From Gemmatimonadota bacterium (lineage in GTDB: Bacteria; Gemmatimonadota; Gemmatimonadetes; Gemmatimonadales; Gemmatimonadaceae): DNA of 39,576 nucleotides. Each line of letters begins with the position of its first letter. Positions within the stretch are counted from its first letter, which is position 1. Position numbers and translations under genes: made by a program. Shown one piece after another: positions 26,178 to 35,097 of the stretch. The notes beneath the pieces were generated by a model that was not told where the DNA came from, searched no databases, and saw nothing but the letters and a program-made list of their open reading frames with translations. The DNA lies in contig JAGWRB010000284.1 in assembly GCA_028876725.1 (NCBI GenBank), positions 1 through 39,576 of the forward strand, read 5' to 3'.

Positions 26178-27263
26178 TCAGATTCCGGCCAACGCGTTCC
26201 CGATCTGCCGCTCCATGTCGGCCAGGATGGCGGTGGGCAGGGGGAACGCCGCCACGAAGGCCGCTTCCGGATTTCCGGCCGGCACGGCGGCGCCCGCCTG
26301 CGACAGATAGAACCGCATGTACCCCTCGGCCAGCTCGGGGGCCACCCGCTGGAGCAGCATCGCGCCGCCGCGCACCGCCGCCGTGGGGGCGAACTCGGCC
26401 GCCTCACCGCTGCGCTGTTGGGCCGGGGTCGCGTTGTCGGTCACCGCGGGACTCGAGATGACCTGCACGACCTCGTGCGCGAACGCGTAGACCGCCTCGG
26501 CGGCTGTCGCCGGCGATCCCGGCATCGTCACCACCACGAGATTGTCCTTGGGCGAGGCGTTGAGCGTGCGTCCCTCGCCGCCCAGCACCAGCGACAGCAC
26601 GAGCTGCCCGTCGGTTTGCCGCGTGTTCGTGAGGAACCGCTGGAATCGCGGACGCAGCGACCGCCAGAGCGAATCGACGGCCACGATGACCGGGGCGCGC
26701 GCCTGCTGCTGCGCCAGCCAGTACTGGTGGTAGAAGTGGTCCGACTCGTCGCCCAGCGCCTGTGTGAACACGCGCAGCCACTCGCGGTCCTGGGCCGTGG
26801 GATACATGGACGCGTATATCGCCACCGCCCGGCGGTCCTTGGGATCGGCGCGGCGGAAGTCGCCCTCGGCGCGGCTGAACGCCGCCGCGCCCTGCACGAT
26901 CTGATCCCAGGAATCGAGGTACAGCGGGATGAACTGCCCGTTGCTGATTTCGGGGTTCTGGGCCATGAGCGTGGCCAGTTTCGCATGATTGGCGTCGAGG
27001 GCCGTGAGCACGTTTTCGCGCGTGCGCACCGCCTCGAGCGAATCGCGATATCCGCGCCGGAATGCCGGCACGTGCGCCACGTCGCGCGTGAGCATCGCGT
27101 AGCCGTGGAGCCAGAGGTCCACGTGCTCCCGCGTCTCCACCCTCCAGCTGTCCACCGAGGGCACGACGCCCGGCTCGAGCGCCGGACGCCCACGGCCGCT
27201 GGCGCACGCCGCCATGACGGCGGCGCCGGCGAGGGCCCCGAGGAGTCTCATCCGCGGTCTCAT
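26178..27263 (-). CDS. Hypothetical lipoprotein
   Basis: MRPRMRLLGALAGAAVMAACASGRG lipobox; ATG overlaps the stop of the upstream gene (ATGA). Confidence 0.7.
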   Translation of the reverse strand: MRPRMRLLGALAGAAVMAACASGRGRPALEPGVVPSVDSWRVETREHVDLWLHGYAMLTRDVAHVPAFRRGYRDSLEAVRTRENVLTALDANHAKLATLMAQNPEISNGQFIPLYLDSWDQIVQGAAAFSRAEGDFRRADPKDRRAVAIYASMYPTAQDREWLRVFTQALGDESDHFYHQYWLAQQQARAPVIVAVDSLWRSLRPRFQRFLTNTRQTDGQLVLSLVLGGEGRTLNASPKDNLVVVTMPGSPATAAEAVYAFAHEVVQVISSPAVTDNATPAQQRSGEAAEFAPTAAVRGGAMLLQRVAPELAEGYMRFYLSQAGAAVPAGNPEAAFVAAFPLPTAILADMERQIGNALAGI

Positions 27264-27868
27264 GCGCCCTGTCCGAATGGGCGGCCGCACGCCACGCAGT
27301 ATTTCCATCCGACCTCCAGTTCGGCGCCACAGGCGCTGCAGTTCATCACGGTGAGGTTCTGGCCGCAGTGCGGGCAGAACACCACCGAGCGCCCCGGCGG
27401 GAGTTTCCCGCTGCAGTAGCGGCAGCGCGTTTCATCCACGGCGGCCGCCGCGGCCGCCACCGACGCGGGCGTGGACAGCCGCACCGTCGAGGCGCCCCCG
27501 CGCGTCGCGTCGATGGGGCCCTCCGGCGTCAGCGTCTGGCGCTGCAGCGCCGCCGGCGAGAGCCCCACCTGCGCGTCGGCGAATTCGCGGAACGCGCCCG
27601 GGTCGGGGTTCGGCGACTGCAACTCTCGCGTGAGGGCGTCGCGCATCCGGTCGTCGACGATCAGGTACCCGCGCGCGCCGGACAGGAGCTGCATCAGCGT
27701 GAGCTCATAGTCCTCGTTCGTATCGAGGGCGAGTTCGCGCCGGAAATGGCGGTACGGGAGCAGGGTCTGATACAGCTCGGCCACCTCGAACGGCTGCGTG
27801 AGGTAGCGCGGCTGTGTGTCGCGCACCGTGCGGGCCAGCACCGAGAACATGCGGTCGATGGCGTCCAT
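27260..27868 (-). CDS. Double zinc-ribbon protein
   Basis: Four CxxC pairs at the C-terminus: CRYCSGKLPPGRSVVFCPHCGQNLTVMNCSACGAELEVGWKYCVACGRPF. Confidence 0.8.
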   Translation of the reverse strand: MDAIDRMFSVLARTVRDTQPRYLTQPFEVAELYQTLLPYRHFRRELALDTNEDYELTLMQLLSGARGYLIVDDRMRDALTRELQSPNPDPGAFREFADAQVGLSPAALQRQTLTPEGPIDATRGGASTVRLSTPASVAAAAAAVDETRCRYCSGKLPPGRSVVFCPHCGQNLTVMNCSACGAELEVGWKYCVACGRPFGQGA

Positions 27869-27877
27869 TCCAGTCTC

Positions 27878-28516
27878 CTAGTCGAGCAGCGTGGGCTGGG
27901 CCGCCGCGGGATGCGGCTTCGACGGCCGGAATCTATCGGCATCGGGGAAAGCGGCCGGCTCCGCGTGCATCCGCCCCGCCGCGCGCTCGGCGCCGAGCCA
28001 GGCGTCGAACGCCGAGGGCACCGCACCGCCCGATTGAGTTTGCTCGCGCGCCGCGCGAATCGCGAGATGGTTGGCGTACTCGTTCTGCACGTGCCCGGCG
28101 TGCCCGCGCACCCAGCGCCACTGCACCTGGTGCGGGCGCACCAGCTCCACCGCCTGCTGCCAGAGGGCCAGGTTCTCGATGGGCCCGCCCTTCCGGCGCC
28201 ACCCGCGGGCCATCCAGCCCGGCACCCACTCGCTCATCCCCTTGATCAGATACTGCGAATCGCTGGTGAACACGACGCGAAACCGCCCGTCCTTCTGCGC
28301 GAGCAGGCGAAAGGCCTCGATCACGCTCCAGAGCGCCATGCGATTGTTGGTCGTGGCCGGCTCCGAGCGCCAGAAGTCACGGCGCGCCACTCGCCCCGAG
28401 TCGGGCAGGCGGTACTCGATCACGCCGCCGGCCGCGCCGGGGTTGTCACCGTCCTGTCCGTTGCCCAGGCACGACTCGTCGGCGTACACCGCCACCAGCG
28501 GAAGCGGGTCGCTCAC
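27878..28516 (-). CDS. RNase HI-fold protein, catalytic residues partly altered
   Basis: VAVYADESCLGNG...ATTNNRMALWSVIEAF...VVFTSDSQYLIKGMSEWVPGWMARGWRRKGG...WRWVRGHAGHVQNEYANHLA. GTG start forms GTGA with the upstream stop. Confidence 0.85.
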   Translation of the reverse strand: MSDPLPLVAVYADESCLGNGQDGDNPGAAGGVIEYRLPDSGRVARRDFWRSEPATTNNRMALWSVIEAFRLLAQKDGRFRVVFTSDSQYLIKGMSEWVPGWMARGWRRKGGPIENLALWQQAVELVRPHQVQWRWVRGHAGHVQNEYANHLAIRAAREQTQSGGAVPSAFDAWLGAERAAGRMHAEPAAFPDADRFRPSKPHPAAAQPTLLD

Positions 28517-28731
28517 CGCACCACCTCGATCGCATCCAGTTCGTCGACGAACAACGTGAGCCGGTCTCCCGTGGTGGGGTTGCGCGCTTCGATGGCCTCC
28601 CGCCGCTCGCGCACGACGAGCCGGTCGGGAACGACGATGTATTCGGTGCCCCGACGGTACACCACGATGCGCTGGCCGTTCACGACTGCCCGCTCGAGCA
28701 GCTCGTACTGCCGGTGGTTCAGCTCCGCCAC
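28513..28731 (-). CDS. Hypothetical 72-aa protein
   Basis: GTG start: MAELNHRQYELLERAVVNGQRIVVYRRGTEYIVVPDRLVVRERREAIEARNPTTGDRLTLFVDELDAIEVVR; overlaps both neighbours by short stretches. Confidence 0.65.
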   Translation of the reverse strand: MAELNHRQYELLERAVVNGQRIVVYRRGTEYIVVPDRLVVRERREAIEARNPTTGDRLTLFVDELDAIEVVR

Positions 28732-29894
28732 GCCGCCTCCGGGGCCGTGCCGCACCAGCCGCGGGCGATGCGTTCCAGCACCGCCGCCGCCCGGTGAATC
28801 TCCTCGATCTCCACGTACTCCTCCGGTCCATGGGCCAGCGCGATGTCGCCCGGCCCGAAGCAGATCGCCGGAATCCCCGCGTCGTTGAGGATGGCGCAGT
28901 CGGTCCACGCGCTCATCCCCTCCACCCGCACGGGGATCGCCTGGTGGTCCAGCGCGTCGCGCACCGCGCGTGCGATCGGCGCGGCCGGGTCGACATCGCT
29001 CGGACTCTGCGCGAGCGCGAGCGACACGTCCACCCGGAGTTCCGGCCGGCGGTCGCGCACACGCGCGCACGCCGCCTCGATCTCGGCCATCACCTGCGCC
29101 GGCGTCTCCCCGGGCAGCGTGCGCCGTTCGATCTTGAGCTCGCACCGGTCGGGATATGTCGACATGCCCGACCCGCCCTGGACCAGCGACGCGTGGAGCG
29201 ACGCGTGGCCCAGCAACGGATGCGTGCGCCGCGTGAGCGCGCCCGTGTCCAGCGCGTCGAGCTCGGCGAGGACCAGTCCGGCGTGGCGAATCGCGTCGAC
29301 CCCCACGTCGTAACGGCTGCCGTGCGCCGCGCGGCCATGGAATACGAGGTCCACCCACACGAACCCGCGGTGCGCCGGCATGATGGCGAGCCCCGTGGGT
29401 TCGGTCACGACGGCGGCGTCGGCCCGCACGCCGCGCTCGATGAGCGTGCGCGTGCCGCGGCTCGCGAACTCCTCGTCGGCCACGGCCGCGATCACGATTT
29501 CACCGTGCGAGAGATCCTCTCCCGCGAGCGCCGCCGCGGCGCACATCGCCGCCACGCCGGCCTTCATGTCGGCCGCGCCGCGGCCATAGATCCGGCCGTC
29601 GCGCTCCTCGGCCTCGAACGGCGCGTGCGTCATGCCGTCCACGCCCACCACATCGAGATGTCCGTTGAACATCAGGCGAGGGCCGTCAGGGGCGCCGATC
29701 CGCGCCAGCACGTTCGGCCGGTGCGGGGCGGCGTCGTGGAGCTCCACCCGAAATCCCCACGCCTCCAGCACGCCGGCCAGCAGGCGCGCGGCGGCGTCCT
29801 CGCCGGGCCCGTCGGGCACGAGCGACGGATTGCGCGAGTCGGTGGTGATGAGGGCGCGCGCCAGCCCTACGGCGTCTCCGCGTTCCAGTCGCAT
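28719..29894 (-). CDS. M20-family peptidase/deacylase (ArgE/DapE-like)
   Basis: MFNGHLDVVGVDG...GRGAADMKAGVAAM...VADEEFASRGTRTLIERG...VTEPTGLAIMPAHRGFVW...GHGPEE-like C-terminal AHGPEEYVEIEEI. Confidence 0.88.
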   Translation of the reverse strand: MRLERGDAVGLARALITTDSRNPSLVPDGPGEDAAARLLAGVLEAWGFRVELHDAAPHRPNVLARIGAPDGPRLMFNGHLDVVGVDGMTHAPFEAEERDGRIYGRGAADMKAGVAAMCAAAALAGEDLSHGEIVIAAVADEEFASRGTRTLIERGVRADAAVVTEPTGLAIMPAHRGFVWVDLVFHGRAAHGSRYDVGVDAIRHAGLVLAELDALDTGALTRRTHPLLGHASLHASLVQGGSGMSTYPDRCELKIERRTLPGETPAQVMAEIEAACARVRDRRPELRVDVSLALAQSPSDVDPAAPIARAVRDALDHQAIPVRVEGMSAWTDCAILNDAGIPAICFGPGDIALAHGPEEYVEIEEIHRAAAVLERIARGWCGTAPEAAWRS

Positions 29895-30841
29895 TCCACG
29901 AGTCCGGCGTCGTCGATGGTGAAAGGTACGAGCTCGCCCAGCGCGCCCACGGCGCGGCGCACCGCCGCCTCGGTGCCCGCTCGCGCGATGGCCACCACGC
30001 ATCCGCCCCCCGAGGCCCCGGTCGCCTTTGCGCCCAGGGCTCCAGCGGCCACGGCGCGCTCCACGATCGCGTCGATTCGCGGCGTCGGAATGGCCGGGTG
30101 CAGCGTACGCTGATGCGTCCAGTGCTCGCCTACCAGCGCCCCCAGCGCGTCGACGTCCGATGCCTCGAGCGCGGCGATCATGCGGCGCGCCAGCTCGCGC
30201 ATGCGTTTGAGTGCGAACGTTACCCGGTTTTCTCCGCGACGGTAGCCCTCGAGCACGCCGGTGATGGTGTCGCCGGAAATGCGTGACTCTCCCGTGTAGA
30301 CGAGCACGCACCGCTGCGCCAGCGCCGTGCGAAGCGCGGGGGATGCGGGGATGCGATGGACGGTCACTTCGCCGCCGAACGTGAGCCCCAGGACGCCGCC
30401 GTGCGTGGCGCAGTAGTGGTCCTGCCGTCCGCCCGGCACGCCCAGGTCTTCGACTTCGATTTGACGCCCGCGTTCGGCGATCGCCGAACGGTCGAACGGG
30501 AGGCCGCGCCATCGGTCGAGCGCTCCGAGCAGCGCCGCGCAGGCCGCCGACGATCCGCCAAGGCCCGCGCCCACCGGAAAGTCACTGCGCAGCCGCACGC
30601 GCACCGAGCCGTCGTCGAGTCGCGCGCGCCGGAGCGCCGCGCGTACCATCGGGGCGTCGTCGCCGCCGATCGCGTCGGCGGGACGCGCATCGCATGCGTC
30701 GGACAGCGCGACCGTTGCGTACCGGTCGATGGCCGCCGCGCACACCACGCCCCCTTCGATCTCCGAATACGGAGGAACATCCGTCCAGCCGCCGCCGAAG
30801 TCGATGCGCGTGGGCGCGCGCACGACGACCGTGCGGGACAT
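29867..30841 (-). CDS. GHMP-family sugar kinase
   Basis: RAPTRIDFGGGWTDVPPYSEIEGGVVCAAAIDRYA...FPVGAGLGGSSAACAALLGAL...GALGAKATGASGGGCVVA. Confidence 0.85.
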   Translation of the reverse strand: MSRTVVVRAPTRIDFGGGWTDVPPYSEIEGGVVCAAAIDRYATVALSDACDARPADAIGGDDAPMVRAALRRARLDDGSVRVRLRSDFPVGAGLGGSSAACAALLGALDRWRGLPFDRSAIAERGRQIEVEDLGVPGGRQDHYCATHGGVLGLTFGGEVTVHRIPASPALRTALAQRCVLVYTGESRISGDTITGVLEGYRRGENRVTFALKRMRELARRMIAALEASDVDALGALVGEHWTHQRTLHPAIPTPRIDAIVERAVAAGALGAKATGASGGGCVVAIARAGTEAAVRRAVGALGELVPFTIDDAGLVECDWNAETP

Positions 30842-30842
30842 C

Positions 30843-31313
30843 TCAGCTCGAGTGGTCGTGGACGATGCGCCAGCGGCCGCTCACGCGCCGCATGACCAGC
30901 GAGGTCGGCCCCCGCGCGGTGATCGAATCGCCGCGCGTCAGCACGTAGAACGCGATCGTGTTCACCACGTCCGGGCCCAGGATGTCGACTTCCACGTTCT
31001 GGAAGTGCAGCGAGTCGCGCTGCGCGCCGGGCGCAAAGCGCGCCGCGTACACGCCGCGGATGGCATCGATGCCGTGCAGCACGCCGGTCTTCGTCACGAA
31101 CGTGGTGCCGGAGTCGGGCAGGTAATCGGAGAGAAAGTCGTCGAGGTTGCCCGCGTCCCACGCGCGCGCGCCATGATCGAGCACCGCCAGAATTTCGCGC
31201 TGCACCGCGGCCGGGTCGGGACGCGCTGGCGGCGGCGCCGCCATTCGGCGCAGCGCGAACCAGGCCGCCACGACGGCGACGGCCATCAGGATGAAATGCC
31301 GTGGGCGGAACAT
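30843..31313 (-). CDS. SnoaL/DUF4440-like (NTF2-fold) protein with N-terminal membrane segment
   Basis: REILAVLDHGARAWDAGNLDDFLSDYLPDSGTTFVTKTGVLHGIDAIRGVYAARF...SLVMRRVSGRWRIVHDHSS. Confidence 0.75.
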   Translation of the reverse strand: MFRPRHFILMAVAVVAAWFALRRMAAPPPARPDPAAVQREILAVLDHGARAWDAGNLDDFLSDYLPDSGTTFVTKTGVLHGIDAIRGVYAARFAPGAQRDSLHFQNVEVDILGPDVVNTIAFYVLTRGDSITARGPTSLVMRRVSGRWRIVHDHSS

Positions 31314-31328
31314 GAGAGCCCCCTCGGG

Positions 31329-31991
31329 CTAACGCTTCTTCTTCGCGGCCGGCTTCCTGGACGCCTTGTTCGGCGCGGCTTTCTTCGCGGCCTTCTTGGG
31401 GGCCGGTTTCGCGGCCGGCTTCTTGGCCGCGCTCTTCTTCGGCGCGGCCGCCTTCTTGGGCGCGCTGGCCTTTGCGGGCGCCTTGGCACCCTTGGCCGGC
31501 TTCGGCATGAAGACCTTCGACGGCGGCTTGGTCGGGCGGGGCGGATGGGCCTTCGCGAATTCCGCCGCCGCAATTTCAGCGGCGCGCGCCGCCTGCGCCT
31601 TGGCCAGCGCCGCCTTCTCCGCCGCAATCGTGCTGGCCGTCGGCCGACTCCGCTCCGCGGCCGGCCGCTTGGAGTGCGCCGTTTCCGCTTCGCGCAACAG
31701 CTTGTCGGCCTCGTCTTGCGTCATCTGGCCGCGGCGCACCATGTAATTGGTCAGGTCGCGCGCGCTCTCGATCGCGAAGCCCGCGATGCCGACCGCCGCG
31801 CTGATCACGTCCTTCATCGCCGCGGCCACCTTGCTTCCCGCCTCGAGACTGATGAGCTGGGCCTTCTCGGCCAACTCGGCCATGCTGTCACGGGCGTCGC
31901 CCCGGTGTCCGGGGCCGCGCCGCGGCGCTGGGGTCGCCGGCGGATGCTCAGCGGCAGGGTTGGAGGAACCGGCGTTGGCAGAATCCGGCAT
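31329..31991 (-). CDS. Phasin-like helical protein with histone-H1-like Lys/Ala/Pro tail
   Basis: AELAEKAQLISLEAGSKVAAAMKDVISAAVGIAGFAIESARDLTNYMVRRGQMTQDEADKLLREAE, then KPAKGAKAPAKASAPKKAAAPKKSAAKKPAAKPAPKKAAKKAAPNKASRKPAAKKKR. Confidence 0.75.
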   Translation of the reverse strand: MPDSANAGSSNPAAEHPPATPAPRRGPGHRGDARDSMAELAEKAQLISLEAGSKVAAAMKDVISAAVGIAGFAIESARDLTNYMVRRGQMTQDEADKLLREAETAHSKRPAAERSRPTASTIAAEKAALAKAQAARAAEIAAAEFAKAHPPRPTKPPSKVFMPKPAKGAKAPAKASAPKKAAAPKKSAAKKPAAKPAPKKAAKKAAPNKASRKPAAKKKR

Positions 31992-32251
31992 CGGTCGCGT
32001 CCACTCGTCGGAAAAAGGAAGGGGAACCCGCGCCCCTTAATGTTTGATGGACGCCGCGGGCCGCTGTAGCTTCGCGTGCCGTGCGTCCGCCATGCAGGTG
32101 ATTCAGAGCCGCAGAATTCGCGGCAAGTATATGATTTTTCAACAGCTATGCAAGGAGTGCTAGTGCAGAATGGCAGGGTTGAGTCTGGTTCCGCCACTCT
32201 TGGGCCAATAGGGTTACATATACCTTAATAGAGACAGTATAGCGACACATT

Positions 32252-33340
32252 ATGCTCAGTGGAACGAAAATACTCGATCTGTCGCGCGTGCTCGCCGGTC
32301 CGCTGTGCTCCATGCTTCTCGGCGACCTCGGTGCCGAAGTGATCAAGGTCGAGCGGCCCGGATCGGGGGACGACACGCGCGGGTGGGGCCCCCCGTTCGA
32401 TGCCCGCGGCGAGAGCGCATACTTCCTCAGCGTCAACCGGAACAAGCTCAGCGTTGCCGCCGACCTCGACCGCCCCGACGACGTGCGTTTACTGCGCGAG
32501 CTCATCGCCGAAGCCGACGTCGTGCTCGACAACTTTCGCCCCGGCACCCTCGAGCGCCGGGGGCTGGGCGCCGAGGCGTGGCGCGCACGCCGGCCCGCAC
32601 TGGTGTGGTGCACCATTACCGGGTTCCAGTCGGACCCCGGGCGTCCCGGGTACGATTTCGTGGTCCAGGCCGAATCGGGTTGGATGGCGATCACCGGCGA
32701 CTCGAACGGGGAGCCGATGAAGGTGGGCGTCGCGCTGGCCGACGTGCTCACCGGGAAGGACGCGGCCATCGCCATCCTCGCAGCGCTCGTGGAGCGGGGG
32801 CGCACCGGGCAGGGGCGCCGGCTCACCGTTTCTCTGGACGCGAGCGCGCGCGCCGCGCTGGTGAACGTGGCGCAGAACGCGCTCGTCACCGGCGGCGAGC
32901 CGGCGCGGTGGGGGAACGCACATCCGAACCTCGTCCCCTACCAACTGTTTCGCGCCGCGGATCGCGGACTGGTGATCGCCGTGGGCAGCGACACCCAATG
33001 GAAGGCGTGCGCGCGCGCGCTCGAACTCGACGCGCTCGCGAATGACGGTTCTCTGACGACGAACGCCGGACGCGTCGCGCGGCGCGGCGAGGTGACGGAC
33101 ACGATCGCGGCGCGGGTGGCGGAACGTCCGGCGTCGCACTGGCACGCGCGGCTGTCGGCGGCCGGCGTGCCCAGTGGGGTCGTGCGTACGGTGCTCGAAG
33201 CGCTGGCCGACGCCGCGGGCGCGTCACCGCTCACCGGCGTGCCGTCGAGCGTGGGCGGGCGCGTGCGCCGTCCGCCGCCGCGGCTGGACGAGCACGGCGC
33301 GCTGATCCGCTCGCGAGGGTGGGGCGCGTTCGAGCGCTGA
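32252..33340 (+). CDS. CoA-transferase family III (CaiB/BaiF)
   Basis: MLSGTKILDLSRVLAGPLCSMLLGDLGAEVIKVERPGSGDDTRGWGPPF...SVNRNKLSVAADL; classic family start. Confidence 0.93.
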   Translation: MLSGTKILDLSRVLAGPLCSMLLGDLGAEVIKVERPGSGDDTRGWGPPFDARGESAYFLSVNRNKLSVAADLDRPDDVRLLRELIAEADVVLDNFRPGTLERRGLGAEAWRARRPALVWCTITGFQSDPGRPGYDFVVQAESGWMAITGDSNGEPMKVGVALADVLTGKDAAIAILAALVERGRTGQGRRLTVSLDASARAALVNVAQNALVTGGEPARWGNAHPNLVPYQLFRAADRGLVIAVGSDTQWKACARALELDALANDGSLTTNAGRVARRGEVTDTIAARVAERPASHWHARLSAAGVPSGVVRTVLEALADAAGASPLTGVPSSVGGRVRRPPPRLDEHGALIRSRGWGAFER

Positions 33341-33511
33341 GCGGGTCATTCCCCGAGGATGCGCCGAAGCGTGGCGGCCGGTCAGTCCGACCGGGGGTGT
33401 CACGTTACTTCGTGATCCACCATTTCGTCTTTGGAGCGTAACGATCGCGGCCGTTGGCGGCGCGGGCGTTGCTCCCTGTTCGAACCAGGGAAAGTGCGTT
33501 ACTCTATCGTC

Positions 33512-34081
33512 GTGAAGACGACGGAATCCACCGCCTCGGTCGTTGATCAGGACGCGTCTGATCAACTGGTCATTCAGCAGGTGCTCGCGGGCAAACGCGA
33601 CGCATTCCGGCTGCTGATCACCCGCTACAGCGATCCGCTGTACCGGCACGCGTTGTGCATGACGGGAAGCCCGGACGTCGCGGAAGACATCCTTCAGCTT
33701 TCCTTCATCAAGGCGTACCAGCACCTCTCGGAGGTGCGGGGGCGGTTCGACGCCTGGGTGTTTCGGATTGTCGCGAACGGCTGCAAGGATTGGCTGAAGA
33801 ATATTCGGCGCTCGCATCTGAGCTACGAGGAGGACGATCAACCCTCGCAGCATGCGACGCCCGATGAAGAGCTGGATCGGTCGGAGCTGAGATCGGATCT
33901 CGATCGTGCGTTGACCGCGCTGCCCGCGTCACTGCGGGAGGCGTTCATCATGAAGCATGTGGAAGGGCGTTCGTACGAGGAAATGGCGGATCTGCTGGGC
34001 ACAACGGTTGGAGCGCTGAAAATGCGCGTGCACCGTGCGCGCGAGGCGCTCCAGGCACTACTCGAGGAGAAGTACGCCTGA
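33512..34081 (+). CDS. ECF-type RNA polymerase sigma factor
   Basis: DAFRLLITRYSDPLYRHALCMTGSPDVAEDILQLSFIKAYQHL...FDAWVFRIVANGCKDWLK...LPASLREAFIMKHVEGRSYEEMADLLGTTVGALKMRVHRAREAL. Start uncertain (GTG at 33494 also possible). Confidence 0.9.
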   Translation: MKTTESTASVVDQDASDQLVIQQVLAGKRDAFRLLITRYSDPLYRHALCMTGSPDVAEDILQLSFIKAYQHLSEVRGRFDAWVFRIVANGCKDWLKNIRRSHLSYEEDDQPSQHATPDEELDRSELRSDLDRALTALPASLREAFIMKHVEGRSYEEMADLLGTTVGALKMRVHRAREALQALLEEKYA

Positions 34082-34082
34082 C

Positions 34083-34514
34083 ATGTACGACGACCTGAGT
34101 TCCGAATCCGGGTTGACGCGTGAGGAGCGCAAGCGTCCCGTGCAGGATGCGCCCGCACGCCCGCTGATCGATCGTGAAGTTCCGTTGGGTCCGCAGGCGG
34201 ATCGCCCCATCGCGGCACCCGTACATGCATGGTTGGATGGGGAGCTGCCGGAGGCTGCCGTGCGCAAGAGTGAATCGTCGAAGGATGTGGAATTCTGGCG
34301 GGGCCTGGACGCCGAAATGGCGCGGGTTCGCCGGCTGCGCACCCCGCAGCACGTGGAAGCGCAGATCATGGCGGCCCTGCCGACGCACGCGCCGGCGGCC
34401 ACCATCAGTCCCTGGTATCGCCGCGAGTTCGTGGTCACGCCCACCACGGCGCTCCTCGTGGGGGCCGCGCTCGTGGCCGCGGCCTCGATCGTCACGGCTC
34501 TGCTCGTGCGCTGA
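34083..34514 (+). CDS. Putative membrane-anchored anti-sigma-like protein
   Basis: Directly downstream of the sigma gene; APVHAWLDGELPEAAVR segment and C-terminal TM helix TTALLVGAALVAAASIVTALLVR; contains no cysteine. Confidence 0.6.
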   Translation: MYDDLSSESGLTREERKRPVQDAPARPLIDREVPLGPQADRPIAAPVHAWLDGELPEAAVRKSESSKDVEFWRGLDAEMARVRRLRTPQHVEAQIMAALPTHAPAATISPWYRREFVVTPTTALLVGAALVAAASIVTALLVR

Positions 34515-34539
34515 GCGGCGAACCCCGTTCGCACGTCCC

Positions 34540-34575
34540 CGGCGGCCGGCTCCTTCACGGATCCGGCCGCCGTTT
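34540..34575 (+). terminator. Likely terminator
   Basis: CGGCGGCCGG-13 nt-CCGGCCGCCG followed by TTT, just after the anti-sigma-like gene. Confidence 0.5.
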
Positions 34576-34623
34576 GCACGAGGGCCCTGAAACCGGGCGC
34601 GGAGTTCCCGCGTTGAGGTCCCC

Positions 34624-35097
34624 ATGACCGAACACACTCGTATCGCCGACCAGATTCGCCGCGCGGCCAACGGAAACGCGTGGCACGGCCCCGCCCTCGC
34701 CGAGGTGCTGGCCCGCGTGTCCGCGGAGCAGGCGGCGTCGCATCCGCTGTCCGGTGCGCACAGTATCTGGGAACTCGTCGGGCACATCACCACCTGGACC
34801 GACGCCGTGCGCCGCCGGTTCGAGGGCGACAATTACGAGCCCATGGAGGCCGAAAACTTTCCCGCAGTCGTGGATCGGTCGCCGGGGGCCTGGAAGGCGG
34901 CCTGCGACTCGGCGCTGGCGGCGCACGAGGCCCTGGCCCGTGCGGTCGAGCGCCGTCCCGGCGCCGACCTCGACGCGCCGGTGTTCGAGCGCCCGTATAC
35001 GGTGTATGGCATGCTGCACGGCGCCGCGCAGCACACGCTCTACCATGCCGGGCAGATCGCCCTGATCCGGCGCGCATTGGGCGCCCCCGTCGCGTGA
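34624..35097 (+). CDS. DinB-family protein
   Basis: GAHSIWELVGHITTWTDAVRRRFEGDN...YGMLHGAAQHTLYHAGQIALIRRALG; His-rich DinB pattern. Confidence 0.85.
   Translation: MTEHTRIADQIRRAANGNAWHGPALAEVLARVSAEQAASHPLSGAHSIWELVGHITTWTDAVRRRFEGDNYEPMEAENFPAVVDRSPGAWKAACDSALAAHEALARAVERRPGADLDAPVFERPYTVYGMLHGAAQHTLYHAGQIALIRRALGAPVA

Noticed and set aside
25500-27419. 639-aa plus-strand ORF
   Set aside because: Antisense low-complexity frame over three supported minus-strand genes.
31329-31991. Polyhydroxyalkanoate biosynthesis locus
   Set aside because: No phaA, phaB, phaC or phaZ candidate in the window; only the phasin-like protein is suggestive.
31992-32251. tRNA or small RNA gene in the AT-rich intergenic region
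   Set aside because: No cloverleaf, CCA end or clear hairpin/terminator; more likely a promoter region for the CaiB-type gene.
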